Below, piece after piece: positions 25,913 to 33,864 of a stretch of DNA of 64,000 bases. Under the pieces are notes generated by a model that did no database searches, was not told where the DNA came from, and saw nothing but the letters and a program-made list of their open reading frames with translations. The DNA is from a bacterium. GTDB lineage: Bacteria > Hinthialibacterota > Hinthialibacteria > Hinthialibacterales > Hinthialibacteraceae. The stretch's first letter is position 1. Every line of letters begins with the position of its first letter. The translations under genes were made by a program, and so were the position numbers. Location: assembly GCA_016125385.1 (NCBI GenBank), contig WGLV01000032.1, positions 62,001-126,000 on the forward strand, written 5' to 3'.

Positions 25913-26170
25913 CTAGCGGGCGTCGATCACCACGCGCGCTGAATAACCGAGCGAATTGACGATCCGCTCGCAGTCTTCCCACGTCAGCCCGAAGGCCTGC
26001 ACGTCGGAAGCGGCCAGCCGGGCGACGGCGTCGCGGATCGCGTCGTGTTCGCTCTCTTCGAACGTCTCGTCCATCAGACAGGTCTCCGCCCAATCCACCA
26101 GCGCGGCCAGCGAAATCTCCTTATGCAGGTATTGCGACACTTGATCGATGACCGTCTGTTTGGTGATCAT
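25913..26170 (-). CDS. Small protein of a putative TA-like pair (second gene)
   Basis: An 85-residue acidic, helical protein (ITKQTVIDQVSQYLHKEISL, then WEDCERIVNSLGYSARV) with no domain that I can name. It overlaps the upstream 83-residue gene by 4 bp (ATGA), which is the spacing of coupled toxin-antitoxin genes. I class the pair as TA-like by size, overlap and neighbourhood only. Confidence 0.65.
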   Translation of the reverse strand: MITKQTVIDQVSQYLHKEISLAALVDWAETCLMDETFEESEHDAIRDAVARLAASDVQAFGLTWEDCERIVNSLGYSARVVIDAR

Positions 26171-26418
26171 TCTGACTCATCCTCTACCGGTTCGTGGCCG
26201 GTGTCATGCGGGAATTTCTGATGAATCTGACGAAGCCGTCCGGATTCAATAAAGATTTCCTGATAAAATCGAATGGTGTTTTCGTTCGCGTCCACGATCT
26301 TATTATATCGCGCTTTCCACCCATGACGACCGGTGATTTCATGCCAATAGCGCCTGCCCCCATCGGGCAAATCAAACCATTCGCTGAATTTTTTCTCATT
26401 CTGAACGCGAGTGTTCAT
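26167..26418 (-). CDS. Small protein of a putative TA-like pair (first gene)
   Basis: An 83-residue protein: FSEWFDLPDGGRRYWHEITG, then GWKARYNKIVDANENTIRFY and EIFIESGRLRQIHQKFPHDT. I have the impression of a widespread small family (a beta-rich GRRYW/GW.ARY core) but cannot name it. It precedes and overlaps the 85-residue gene. The basic, compact character would suit a toxin; unproven. Confidence 0.65.
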   Translation of the reverse strand: MNTRVQNEKKFSEWFDLPDGGRRYWHEITGRHGWKARYNKIVDANENTIRFYQEIFIESGRLRQIHQKFPHDTGHEPVEDESE

Positions 26419-26515
26419 GCTTTGTTGAATCCGTCCGTGTCAGATCATATTCGCCTGTACACCAAAAGACAGCGCTTTAAACGCTTCCGTTTCATTTAAG
26501 TTTCGTCCCGCGATG

Positions 26516-27142
26516 TCAGTCGAAAAAGCCTTTGCCTTCCAGAATTTTCGGCATACATTTTTCGATGCGGGAGACGCGGGTTTTCGATTGTTTGGGCTGG
26601 GAGAAATGGAGAATGTACCCCCGTTGACGCCCCGGCGTTAACGCGAAAAAGGCGGTCTTCAGCGCGGGATTTTCATCCAGTTTTTGCTGTAATTCATCCG
26701 GGATGGGTTCGGGATTCTTTTGGATAGGCGCCTTCAAGCCGGCTTTTTCCACCTCGATGGCTTCCTGAAGATAGTCTTTCACGGCGGGTTCCAGCTCGTC
26801 GATCTGCTGAACGCTGGTAAAGCGGATCAGGCGGCCGGCTTGGGTATTCTCTCCGGGCTTGGTCAGGAGATTGGCGGGGTCTTTCAGCAGCACGCCTTTG
26901 ACGAAGTTGATCGAGCAGAAATCCTTAAACGCGCTGAGGATGACGACGTTGCGCTTCTCGAAGGTGTAGCAGGGCATCTTCCACTTCAACTCTTCGGTCA
27001 GCCCGCAGCCGAGCAGAATCGCCCGCAGCTTCAGCAATTCTTCCCGCCATGTATTGACCTTGCATTGGGGCGTGCTCACCAGCGGACACCGCCCGCAGCC
27101 CTCAGTGAAATAGGGATCGACCTTGGGATTGGTTTTGGTCAT
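26516..27142 (-). CDS. YdeI/DUF1801 family protein
   Basis: A 208-residue cytoplasmic protein with a DUF1801-type N-terminal half (LRAILLGCGLTEELKWKMPC, then INFVKGVLLKDPANLL) and a YdeI-like C-terminal tail (DENPALKTAFFALTPGRQRG, then RVSRIEKCMPKILEGKGF) that is also found in OmpD-associated proteins. The function of these families is not settled. There is no signal peptide and the gene stands alone between TA-like modules. Confidence 0.85.
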   Translation of the reverse strand: MTKTNPKVDPYFTEGCGRCPLVSTPQCKVNTWREELLKLRAILLGCGLTEELKWKMPCYTFEKRNVVILSAFKDFCSINFVKGVLLKDPANLLTKPGENTQAGRLIRFTSVQQIDELEPAVKDYLQEAIEVEKAGLKAPIQKNPEPIPDELQQKLDENPALKTAFFALTPGRQRGYILHFSQPKQSKTRVSRIEKCMPKILEGKGFFD

Positions 27143-27206
27143 GGAGTGATGTCCTGATTATTTAGACGGACTTGGATATGCTTCGCTTTGAGCCTGCCCG
27201 ACCTCG

Positions 27207-27503
27207 TTACGGTACGTATCTTTCAATTTCGAGGGCTCCGTGAAAAATACCTAAAATATCAATTTGGGAAGACGATTTGATTTGATATGCAATTCGGTAA
27301 TGACCATACAGTAATATACGAATATCGCCCTGTATGTCTTTCTTGTATATGAATCCAATTTCAGGATATTTTTTCAATAATTGTGTTTTTTGAAAAATGT
27401 CATTTATGACTTTCTGAGCCATTAATGGATTATCATCAGCGATATAATCATGGATTTCAATAAGCCATTGTTGGGCTTCTTCGGTCCAATTTATTTCCGC
27501 CAT
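27207..27503 (-). CDS. parE: ParE/RelE-family toxin
   Basis: A 98-residue toxin of the ParE branch of the RelE superfamily: WTEEAQQWLIEIHDYIADDN, then AQKVINDIFQKTQLLKKYPEIG and RILLYGHYRIAYQIKSSSQI with DILGIFHG. ParE poisons gyrase, RelE cleaves mRNA; the sequence is closer to ParE by the long helical hairpin and PEIG segment. It overlaps the antitoxin gene by 13 bp. Base composition is visibly AT-richer than the surrounding genes, suggesting recent acquisition. Confidence 0.9.
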   Translation of the reverse strand: MAEINWTEEAQQWLIEIHDYIADDNPLMAQKVINDIFQKTQLLKKYPEIGFIYKKDIQGDIRILLYGHYRIAYQIKSSSQIDILGIFHGALEIERYVP

Positions 27504-27676
27504 GATTCAATTCGCCGCTTCATTTCCTCGTTGGAAATCACTCGTCCTTCGCGCGAGTCTTTCAACCCGCGTTCGATCATGCGTTCGAAGGCGAGTTCGC
27601 GCATGATCTCTTCATAGGTGGCGTCGTCGGGCTGGGCCTGAATCACTTCGGTCATTTTTTCTTTCGCACTCGGCAT
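27491..27676 (-). CDS. Antitoxin of the ParE/RelE module
   Basis: A 61-residue helical protein (EKMTEVIQAQPDDATYEEIM, then RMIERGLKDSREGRVISNEEMKRRIESW) of the type paired with ParE/RelE toxins. The track start is GTG; ATG 27676 has AAGGAG 7 bp upstream and is used. The stop of the ROK gene lies just upstream at 27691, so the module may be co-transcribed with ROK. Confidence 0.82.
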   Translation of the reverse strand: MPSAKEKMTEVIQAQPDDATYEEIMRELAFERMIERGLKDSREGRVISNEEMKRRIESWRK

Positions 27677-27690
27677 GACGCGCTCCTTCT

Positions 27691-28674
27691 TCACCCTTCG
27701 GCGCTGCGTTTCCAGGCGATGGCGGCGGCTCCGAGGACGCCCGCGTCGTCGCCCAGCGCGGCGGGGACGATTTCAGCCTTCTGGTACATGATGGGGAAGC
27801 AGTTCATCTCGGCGTGACGCCGGATGATGGGCATGATCTCGTCGGGCATCGCTTCTACCAGCCCGCCGCCGATCACCACCATCTCGGGGCTGAGGATGTT
27901 GAGCAGCGCGCCCACCGCCACGCCGGTGAACTTGGCCGCGCGCTGAATCTCGCGCGACGCGATCTTGTCGTTGGCTTCCAGCGCTTTTACGAAGGCGCTG
28001 CTGGTCAGTTTGGTCCAGTCGCCGCCGGTGATTTCGGTCAACAGGCTGATTTTGCCCTTGCTGACGCGTTTTTGAATGCGGGCGATCATGGCCGTCTTGC
28101 TGGCGTAGGCTTCGAGGCAGCCGCGCTGGCCGCATCCGCATTTGGCGCCGTAGGCCATGATCTTCATATGGCCCAGCTCGCCCGCGTTCAGGCTGGCGCC
28201 GTGAAACGGCTTGCCGTCGAGAATGACGCCGCCGCCCACTCCGGTGCCGAGAAAGATGCCGATCAGGTGTTTTTTACCTTTGCCGGCGCCGTAGGTGAAC
28301 TCGCCGAAGGTTCCGACGTTGACGTCGTTATCGAGAAAGACGGGCACGCCCAGTTTTTCGTTGAGAAAAGGCGCGATGGGGGCGTTGCTGAGGTTGAGGT
28401 TGGGGGTCTCAAGCACGACGCCCTGAATGGGGTCGAGCGGGCCGGGCGAGCCGATGCCCACCGCGGTGATCTCGTTCAGCGGCAGTCCGGCGGCGTCGGC
28501 GGCTTCGCGGCAGCAGGTTTCGATGCGTTCGAGAATCTCGCCCGACTCGCGTTGCGCTTTGGTTTTTTTCTTGTTGCGGGCGATGATGTTTCCCTCGCGG
28601 TCGACCACCGCCGCCAGGATCTTCGTTCCGCCCAGATCGACGCCCAACACGACTTCTTTTCCGGCATTGCTCAT
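27691..28674 (-). CDS. ROK family sugar kinase (glucokinase-like)
   Basis: A 327-residue ATP-dependent hexokinase of the ROK family. The phosphate-binding signature is LGVDLGGTKILAAVVD, the glucose-site segment is FLDNDVNVGTFGEFTYGAG, and the zinc-binding motif CGCGQRGCLEAYAS with the preceding GELGH is present. ROK enzymes phosphorylate glucose, N-acetylglucosamine or mannose. GGGGAG precedes the ATG. It is 30 bp downstream of the tandem thymidylate-kinase-like genes and probably shares their transcript. Confidence 0.93.
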   Translation of the reverse strand: MSNAGKEVVLGVDLGGTKILAAVVDREGNIIARNKKKTKAQRESGEILERIETCCREAADAAGLPLNEITAVGIGSPGPLDPIQGVVLETPNLNLSNAPIAPFLNEKLGVPVFLDNDVNVGTFGEFTYGAGKGKKHLIGIFLGTGVGGGVILDGKPFHGASLNAGELGHMKIMAYGAKCGCGQRGCLEAYASKTAMIARIQKRVSKGKISLLTEITGGDWTKLTSSAFVKALEANDKIASREIQRAAKFTGVAVGALLNILSPEMVVIGGGLVEAMPDEIMPIIRRHAEMNCFPIMYQKAEIVPAALGDDAGVLGAAAIAWKRSAEG

Positions 28675-28704
28675 GCTTACGGCTCCCCGTTTTGGTATGG
28701 TGAT

Positions 28705-29484
28705 TTATGTGGTTTCCACTTTATCGGACAGCAACACGTCCATGACCTTCTGCTGAAGTTCCTTCGCCACGGCGGAGGCGGACCGGTTGCCGTTGATGAC
28801 TTCGAATCCGTATCGGTCCTGCATTTTATTAAACTCGGCCTGAATCAGGCGCTGGTATTTGCGGAAGCTTTCAAACATGTCGAGCGACAGCCCGATGTCC
28901 ATGCCCGATTCCCAGTAGTCGAGGGTGTTGTTTTTTTGAAAGGTGCGTTCGAGGAGGTTTTCGGGGCTGACGCGGAGATAAAACACCGCATCGGGTTCGA
29001 GAGCGATTCCGTAGAGCGACTCGATCCAGTCGGGTTCGAGCTGGCGCACGATGTCGCGCACCATCAGCGTATAGATGTAGCGGTCGGCGATGACCACGAA
29101 GCCCGAGCGCAGGGCGGGGATGATGACGTTTTCAAGCTGGTCGCAGAAGTCGGTGGCGTAAAACAGCGCCAGCGTGCGCCGCCCGAGAATGTTGCCCTGT
29201 TTGGCGTTTTCGAGTTCTTTGCTGACCAGCGTCGAGCGCGACAGCCCGACGTGGACGGTGGCGTAGCCTTCTTTTTCGATGTAATCGCGCAGCAGCGATA
29301 TCTGGGTCGAGCGGCCCGAGCCGTCGGCGCCCTCGATCACGATCAGCTTGCCGGTCAGTTCTTTCAGGTCGACGCCGGGGATGCCCCGGCCGTAAAAGCG
29401 CTTGGGTTCGCCGGTTTTGCGCAGTTTCGTCACCCGGCTTTTGCTGACGTGGCGGCGGGGGGAGGATTTTTCGGCGGCGTTCAT
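28705..29484 (-). CDS. Thymidylate kinase-like protein with altered Walker A
   Basis: A 259-residue P-loop kinase of the TMK type: LIVIEGADGSGRSTQISLL at residues 47-65, FVVIADRYIYTLMVRD for the DRY motif, then IIPALRSG and LRVSPENLLERTF. The Walker A Lys is Arg (residue 58), which would weaken phosphate binding unless compensated. An N-terminal basic extension of ~45 residues precedes the fold. It is in tandem with a paralogue that keeps the Lys (29481-30212), overlapping by 4 bp. Whether it still phosphorylates dTMP or acts as a regulatory subunit is unknown. Confidence 0.8.
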   Translation of the reverse strand: MNAAEKSSPRRHVSKSRVTKLRKTGEPKRFYGRGIPGVDLKELTGKLIVIEGADGSGRSTQISLLRDYIEKEGYATVHVGLSRSTLVSKELENAKQGNILGRRTLALFYATDFCDQLENVIIPALRSGFVVIADRYIYTLMVRDIVRQLEPDWIESLYGIALEPDAVFYLRVSPENLLERTFQKNNTLDYWESGMDIGLSLDMFESFRKYQRLIQAEFNKMQDRYGFEVINGNRSASAVAKELQQKVMDVLLSDKVETT

Positions 29485-30212
29485 TTATTCGTCCTCCATT
29501 GAAACTCCGAGAAGTCGATCTTTTTGGAGATGACGTCGCGAATCTGTTCCTGAAGTTCCTCGATCGACAGCCCGGCGTTGATGGTGACGAAATCGTATTC
29601 GTCGGTCATGCTGATGTATTCGTCGTTCACTTTCTGTTGAAAGCGGTTGAAACACTCCATCGGATCGTCGGCGAGGGCGAGGTCCATGCCCGCTTCGTGA
29701 AACCGGGGCGGCTGGCCGCTGAGGCGGATGCGCCGCATCAGGGTTTCCATCGGCGCTTTCAGGTAGAAGGTGATGTCGGGTTTGACCGCGTAGCTGTAAA
29801 GTTTGCGCACCCACTGTTTGTCGCAGCCGCGCACCGCGTCGCGCGCGAACGCGGTGTATACGTACCGGTCGCACAGCACCACGTAGCCCGCCTTGAGCAG
29901 CGGCAACACCTGGCGCTCGTAGCGGTCGGCGAAATCGGTGCAGTGAATCAGGCTGAAGGTGGTGGGGGTGAGAAGGTTGCGCCGTTTCCCTTTGCGGGTG
30001 GCTTTTTTCACGATGACCGACGAGTTCCATTCGGTGAAAAACACTTTCACGTTGGAGAGTTCCATCCAACGTTTCAAGAGGTAGACCTGGGTGGATTTTC
30101 CGGAGCCGTCCAGACCCTCCACCGCGATGAGTTTGCCTTTCATACTCTCCATCCCGTGTGGTTTCCCAACAGAAAGCCGCGAGCCGTCATGCGGCGAGAT
30201 CAACCGCGTCAT
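29481..30212 (-). CDS. tmk: Thymidylate kinase-like protein
   Basis: A 243-residue TMK fold with an intact P-loop VEGLDGSGKSTQVYLLKRW, a DRY-type motif (YVVLCDRYVYTAFARDAVRG) and KPDITFYLKAPMETLMRR. It probably forms dTDP from dTMP, or a related nucleotide reaction. The first ~20 residues of the track ORF look unsupported; ATG 30143 or 30152 would start at KGKLIAVEG, with a close GGAGAG. It is first in a run with the Arg-variant paralogue and the ROK kinase. The substrate is not proven by sequence. Confidence 0.82.
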   Translation of the reverse strand: MTRLISPHDGSRLSVGKPHGMESMKGKLIAVEGLDGSGKSTQVYLLKRWMELSNVKVFFTEWNSSVIVKKATRKGKRRNLLTPTTFSLIHCTDFADRYERQVLPLLKAGYVVLCDRYVYTAFARDAVRGCDKQWVRKLYSYAVKPDITFYLKAPMETLMRRIRLSGQPPRFHEAGMDLALADDPMECFNRFQQKVNDEYISMTDEYDFVTINAGLSIEELQEQIRDVISKKIDFSEFQWRTNK

Positions 30213-30310
30213 ATCTTACCGGCGCGGCGCGATTTTTTATAGTACCTTTCGATGCATTGGATTGCAGGACCGCAGGGCGGTTTTATTCGAATTGGGGAGG
30301 GCGGCGGACA

Positions 30311-30347
30311 TAAAAACGGCGCGGGGGCGTATCGTCCCGCGCCGTTT
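30311..30347 (-). terminator. Terminator downstream of DUF362 gene
   Basis: A 12-bp stem AAACGGCGCGGG / CCCGCGCCGTTT with a 10-nt loop. On the minus strand it is followed by TTA within a T-rich end (GCCGTTTTTATG). It insulates the DUF362 gene from the kinase genes. Confidence 0.8.
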
Positions 30348-30388
30348 CTCGTTCCTCCCAAGCCCGCGATTCACCCTCCGGTGGGCTC

Positions 30389-31453
30389 TCAGCCCATTGG
30401 CTGTTTCCAGACCAGTTGTTTCTGAATGCTGTCGCTCAGTTTGTATTTCTTCTGATGATCGGCGATGCTGGCGCCCGCGATATCGATTTTGCTCAAATCA
30501 GCCTGACCCAGTCCGGCGCCGGCGCAGTAATTGAGATACCCCACGTCGGCGAAGTCGATGCCCATCAGTTCGACGGCGACGCGGTCGGCGGCGAGCCAGT
30601 CGGTTGACGCCACCGCGACCTTGTGATCCACCGGCGTGCCGCCGACGGGGCCGTTGCCTTCCATGCCCTGATAGCCGTCGATGATCGCCAGGTCCGGCTT
30701 GAGACCGCGGCTCGCCATTGAGAACAGGTTGAAATTCACGCCGCGGAACCCGCCGCCGTGGGCGATGGGTTTATCGTTTTTCGCGCCGCTTTTGCCGCCC
30801 GGTCCCCAGCGGAAGCCATCGTCTTTGATGGGGGCGCCGAACACGATGTTTTTCAGCGAGAGCGTGGTGACCACGCGGTCGTGCGTCTTCATCACCGCCG
30901 CCGAGATGACGTACACGTCGGGGTTGAACAGCCATTTCGACATGCGCACCGGGTGCGGATAAAAATCGCCGTCGTTGACCACGTAAACGATCTGGTAACC
31001 CTCTTTGTCGAGGTCCATCATTTTCGCTTTGTACTTGCCCGCGACGGGCAGGTAGCCGTAATTCGAGAAGCCTTCCATCGTGGGGCCGCTGGCCGCCGAT
31101 TCGGCGATGGCGTAGTTGGTTTTGCCGATCGATTGCAGAAACTCAAATACGCCGGTCAGGCAGTCGGCGTGGGTGGCCGCCAGCTGATTTTCAATCGACA
31201 CGTTGTTGGGTTTAACGAGAACGAGCTTGTCGCCGATTTTGACCTTGATCTCTTCGGCGAAAGGTTTGAGCGCGTTAAACACGTTGGCGGCGCGGTCACC
31301 CTGGGCGGCGAGGCCGACCCGGCGGCGTTCGTCAAGAAAGCGGGGCGATTCCATCTCGTAGGGCCAGACGGATCGGGGCAGTGAAAGCGCGGCGCCGGCG
31401 GCGAGAGCGGTTTGAATAAAACGGCGGCGGGGGATTTTATGGCAAAATTCCAT
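30389..31453 (-). CDS. Tat-exported DUF362 protein
   Basis: A 354-residue protein with a twin-arginine signal (PRRRFIQTALAAGAALSLPRS), so it is exported folded. The DUF362 domain follows: VLVKPNNVSIENQLAATHADCL, then YPHPVRMSKWLFNPDVYVISA, MKTHDRVVTTLSLKNIVFGAP and LAIIDGYQGMEGNGPVGG. Family members often bind an iron-sulfur cluster; here only scattered Cys are present and no ferredoxin motif. GAGGAG precedes the ATG. A terminator lies 42 bp beyond the stop. The function is unknown. Confidence 0.88.
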   Translation of the reverse strand: MEFCHKIPRRRFIQTALAAGAALSLPRSVWPYEMESPRFLDERRRVGLAAQGDRAANVFNALKPFAEEIKVKIGDKLVLVKPNNVSIENQLAATHADCLTGVFEFLQSIGKTNYAIAESAASGPTMEGFSNYGYLPVAGKYKAKMMDLDKEGYQIVYVVNDGDFYPHPVRMSKWLFNPDVYVISAAVMKTHDRVVTTLSLKNIVFGAPIKDDGFRWGPGGKSGAKNDKPIAHGGGFRGVNFNLFSMASRGLKPDLAIIDGYQGMEGNGPVGGTPVDHKVAVASTDWLAADRVAVELMGIDFADVGYLNYCAGAGLGQADLSKIDIAGASIADHQKKYKLSDSIQKQLVWKQPMG

Positions 31454-31596
31454 GATGCACTCCTCACAATGACGTTAATACAGCGATGAACGGGAGTCCT
31501 GATGCAGGGCTGCCTGAATTACATAATAAATCAATTTCATCAAAAAGAAAATATGAAAAAATCAGGAAATCGCGAACTCGCCGGAATCGATCCGAA

Positions 31597-32451
31597 TCAG
31601 GCGCCTGTCCTCTCTTCCGACCGGACGATGCGGAAGCCGCCGGTGTGGAATCCTTTATCGGGCGGCATCTTTCCCCGGTCCGCCGATCGAAGCCATTCGC
31701 CCCGGCCCGCCCAGGAACCGCCGCGAATCACTCTCTCATCTCCGTTGGCGGGTCCGGCAGGATCGGTCTGCATGTCCGAAGGATAGGGGCCGTACCAGTC
31801 GAGGCACCATTCCCAGACGTTTCCCATCATATCGTAAAGCCCCCAGGCGTTGGGTTTCTTTTCGCCGGCCGGGTGAATCTCAAAATCGGCGTTGAAGCGA
31901 TACCAGGCGTATTGATCCATGATTTCGTCGCCGCGGGCGTCGCCCCAGTAGGCGGGGGCGTCTGTTCCCGCGCGGCAGGCGTATTCCCATTCCGCTTCGG
32001 TGGGCAGGCGGTAGCGCAGGTCGTTGAGAATGCCGTTCAACCGCCTGATAAATTCCTGACACTGCTCCCAGCTGGGGCGATTGACGGGTTTGTCGAGACC
32101 GCGCATTTCTTCATGCGCCACGTTGTCGTCCATCAGCGTCAACCATTGCGCCTGGGTGATCTCGTACTTCGCCATGTAAAAGGGGCGGGAAATCACGACT
32201 TCATGCCGGGGTGATTCATTTTCTTCATGGCCCGGTTCATCGTCCGGAGAGCCCATCATAAAGCGTCCCGCCGGGATGCGCGTCATGACCAGCGGTCTGG
32301 CGCCTTGTGGCAGGTTGGGTAATTCGATGACGAATTCCTTGCCGTCGTCGTCGCCGGATCGGCTGTTTCCGCGTTCCACCGTCTGGCAGGCGCACAGCAT
32401 GAAACCGAGCGCCAGCGCAAAGAGTTGAGAATATGATTTCAAGCGTTGCAT
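31597..32451 (-). CDS. SUMF1/FGE-like lipoprotein lacking the catalytic Cys
   Basis: A 284-residue protein with a lipobox (LALGFMLCAC) and a complete sulfatase-modifying-factor fold: IPAGRFMMGSPDDEP, MAKYEITQAQWLTLM, PVNRPSWEQCQEFIRRLN, YRLPTEAEWEYACRAG, WGLYDMMGNVWEWCLDWYG and VIRGGSWAGRGEWLRSA. The final motif reads GFHTGGFRIV; oxygen-dependent FGE enzymes have Cys in the corresponding NLGFRC and upstream positions, so formylglycine formation is unlikely. The track start (32463) is replaced by ATG 32451 with GGAGG 6 bp upstream. It is 19 bp after a glycosyltransferase gene. Confidence 0.85.
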   Translation of the reverse strand: MQRLKSYSQLFALALGFMLCACQTVERGNSRSGDDDGKEFVIELPNLPQGARPLVMTRIPAGRFMMGSPDDEPGHEENESPRHEVVISRPFYMAKYEITQAQWLTLMDDNVAHEEMRGLDKPVNRPSWEQCQEFIRRLNGILNDLRYRLPTEAEWEYACRAGTDAPAYWGDARGDEIMDQYAWYRFNADFEIHPAGEKKPNAWGLYDMMGNVWEWCLDWYGPYPSDMQTDPAGPANGDERVIRGGSWAGRGEWLRSADRGKMPPDKGFHTGGFRIVRSEERTGA

Positions 32452-32470
32452 GTATGCCTCCATGCCGGAT

Positions 32471-33556
32471 TTACTTTGTACCGATCAGCGATTGATACCA
32501 TCCGAGCAGTTTGTTCATTTCGGCGTCGCGGTTGGCGCGTTCTTCGGCGAGGCGGCGATTTTTTTCGCCCCAGGTTTTGCCCTGATCGGGATTCTGGGCC
32601 AGATGAATCATCGCCTGGGTCAGCAACGCTTCATGATTGGAGCGGACGATCATGCCGCTTTCGCCCTGGGTGACCCATTCGTGCATGGCGGGCAGGTCGG
32701 AAACAATGACGGGCAGCCGGGCGCTGAACGCCTCCAGCAGCGAAAGCGGCGTGCTGTCGCTGGATGGCACGCTGATGTAACAATCCGCCGATTGCAGTAC
32801 GCCGATCATGTCCTTGCGCTTCAGCCAGCCGGTGAACTCCACGTGTTCGTGCAGGCCCAGCATCTCGACCAGGCGTTCGAGCTGCTCGCGCATCTCGTCA
32901 TCGCCGATGACGACCAGCCGGCTGCCGCGTACGCGAGGCAGAGCGCGGGCGAAGGCCCTGATGATGATGTCGATGTTATAAATCGGCCTCAAACGCCGAT
33001 TGCTGACGAAGACGTAATCCGCGCCGGCTCGAACCCGATCGCGCAAGGCGCCGCCCGGCGGGTTTTCAAATTCGCTGAAATCGATCCCCCATTGCAGAAG
33101 CCGCGCGTCGATCTTTCGCTTCGCCTCTTCCTGTGCGGTTTCACAAAGCGAGACGGCGTCGGCGGTGATCAGGTCGGCTTTACGCAGCGTACTTCGAACC
33201 CACATCCGCACCAGCGCGTTGCGATGCGATACGATCAGCAAGTCGGAGCCCCACGCGGTCAGAACAAAGGGATGAAAGCCGCAGCCCGCGCCCCAGTAGC
33301 CGTAACCGGTGACGTTATGCGCGTGAACCACGTCGGGTTTCCAGCGGCGGATCTCTTTTTTAACGCGATGGGTTGCCTTGCGATGACGCCAGAAACCGCC
33401 GCTTTCGCGCGACGCCACCTGGACGGTTTCGCAGGGCCAGGGATGAGGGGGGAGCACGTCGGTCAGAAAGAGGATGTCATGACCGCGCGCCGCGAACCAC
33501 TCGATCATAAACTGGTTGTGCACCGAACCGCCGTCACCGATGTAACAGATTCTCAT
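32471..33556 (-). CDS. Glycosyltransferase family 4 protein
   Basis: A 361-residue GT-B fold transferase that adds a sugar from a nucleotide donor to an envelope glycan or lipid. The acceptor domain starts MRICYIGDGGSVHNQFMIEW; the donor domain has SNRRLRPIYNIDIIIRAFAR, LVVIGDDEMREQLERLVEMLG and the conserved SVPSSDSTPLSLLEAFSARLPVIVSD with a Glu of the EX7E motif. It overlaps the upstream cyclotransferase-like gene by 4 bp. Donor and acceptor cannot be read. Confidence 0.92.
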   Translation of the reverse strand: MRICYIGDGGSVHNQFMIEWFAARGHDILFLTDVLPPHPWPCETVQVASRESGGFWRHRKATHRVKKEIRRWKPDVVHAHNVTGYGYWGAGCGFHPFVLTAWGSDLLIVSHRNALVRMWVRSTLRKADLITADAVSLCETAQEEAKRKIDARLLQWGIDFSEFENPPGGALRDRVRAGADYVFVSNRRLRPIYNIDIIIRAFARALPRVRGSRLVVIGDDEMREQLERLVEMLGLHEHVEFTGWLKRKDMIGVLQSADCYISVPSSDSTPLSLLEAFSARLPVIVSDLPAMHEWVTQGESGMIVRSNHEALLTQAMIHLAQNPDQGKTWGEKNRRLAEERANRDAEMNKLLGWYQSLIGTK

Positions 33557-33864
33557 GGTTTCCCCACATATACCCAGGCGGACGCCATCTCGCCGTCGAC
33601 CCGGACTTCAACCAGTACGCGCTTGTATTCCACCCCTTCGTAACTGTCGAGCCGGGTCAGGTCTTCGCCGCTGATTCCGTCGATCAACAGGCCATGAACG
33701 ATTCCATGTTCTTTAGGCCAGATCGCCGGGTACCCGTAAATCGTTTCGCCCATAGCGTAGCCATTCAGCCGCGCCATGCGCGACTCGCCGCGATCGTGGC
33801 CGGTCACGGCCCGGAAAACGTCTTCATCTTTTAACGAACCATACGCGAATAACAACTCACTCAA
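33553..33864 (-). CDS. AIG2/gamma-glutamylcyclotransferase-like protein
   Basis: A 103-residue protein of the BtrG/AIG2 fold: ELLFAYGSLKDEDVF at the start, with the substrate-binding YGSL loop, and RLDSYEGVEYKRVLVEV supplying the catalytic Glu. Family members cleave gamma-glutamyl groups or remove acyl tails. The gene overlaps both neighbours by 4 bp (33553-33556 and 33861-33864), placing it firmly in a glycosyltransferase operon, an unusual partnership. Confidence 0.88.
   Translation of the reverse strand: MSELLFAYGSLKDEDVFRAVTGHDRGESRMARLNGYAMGETIYGYPAIWPKEHGIVHGLLIDGISGEDLTRLDSYEGVEYKRVLVEVRVDGEMASAWVYVGKP

Noticed and set aside
27814-29502. 562-residue plus-strand ORF antisense to ROK and TMK genes
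   Set aside because: Composition is a mirror of the minus-strand genes and it resembles no protein; the ROK and TMK motifs on the other strand are decisive.
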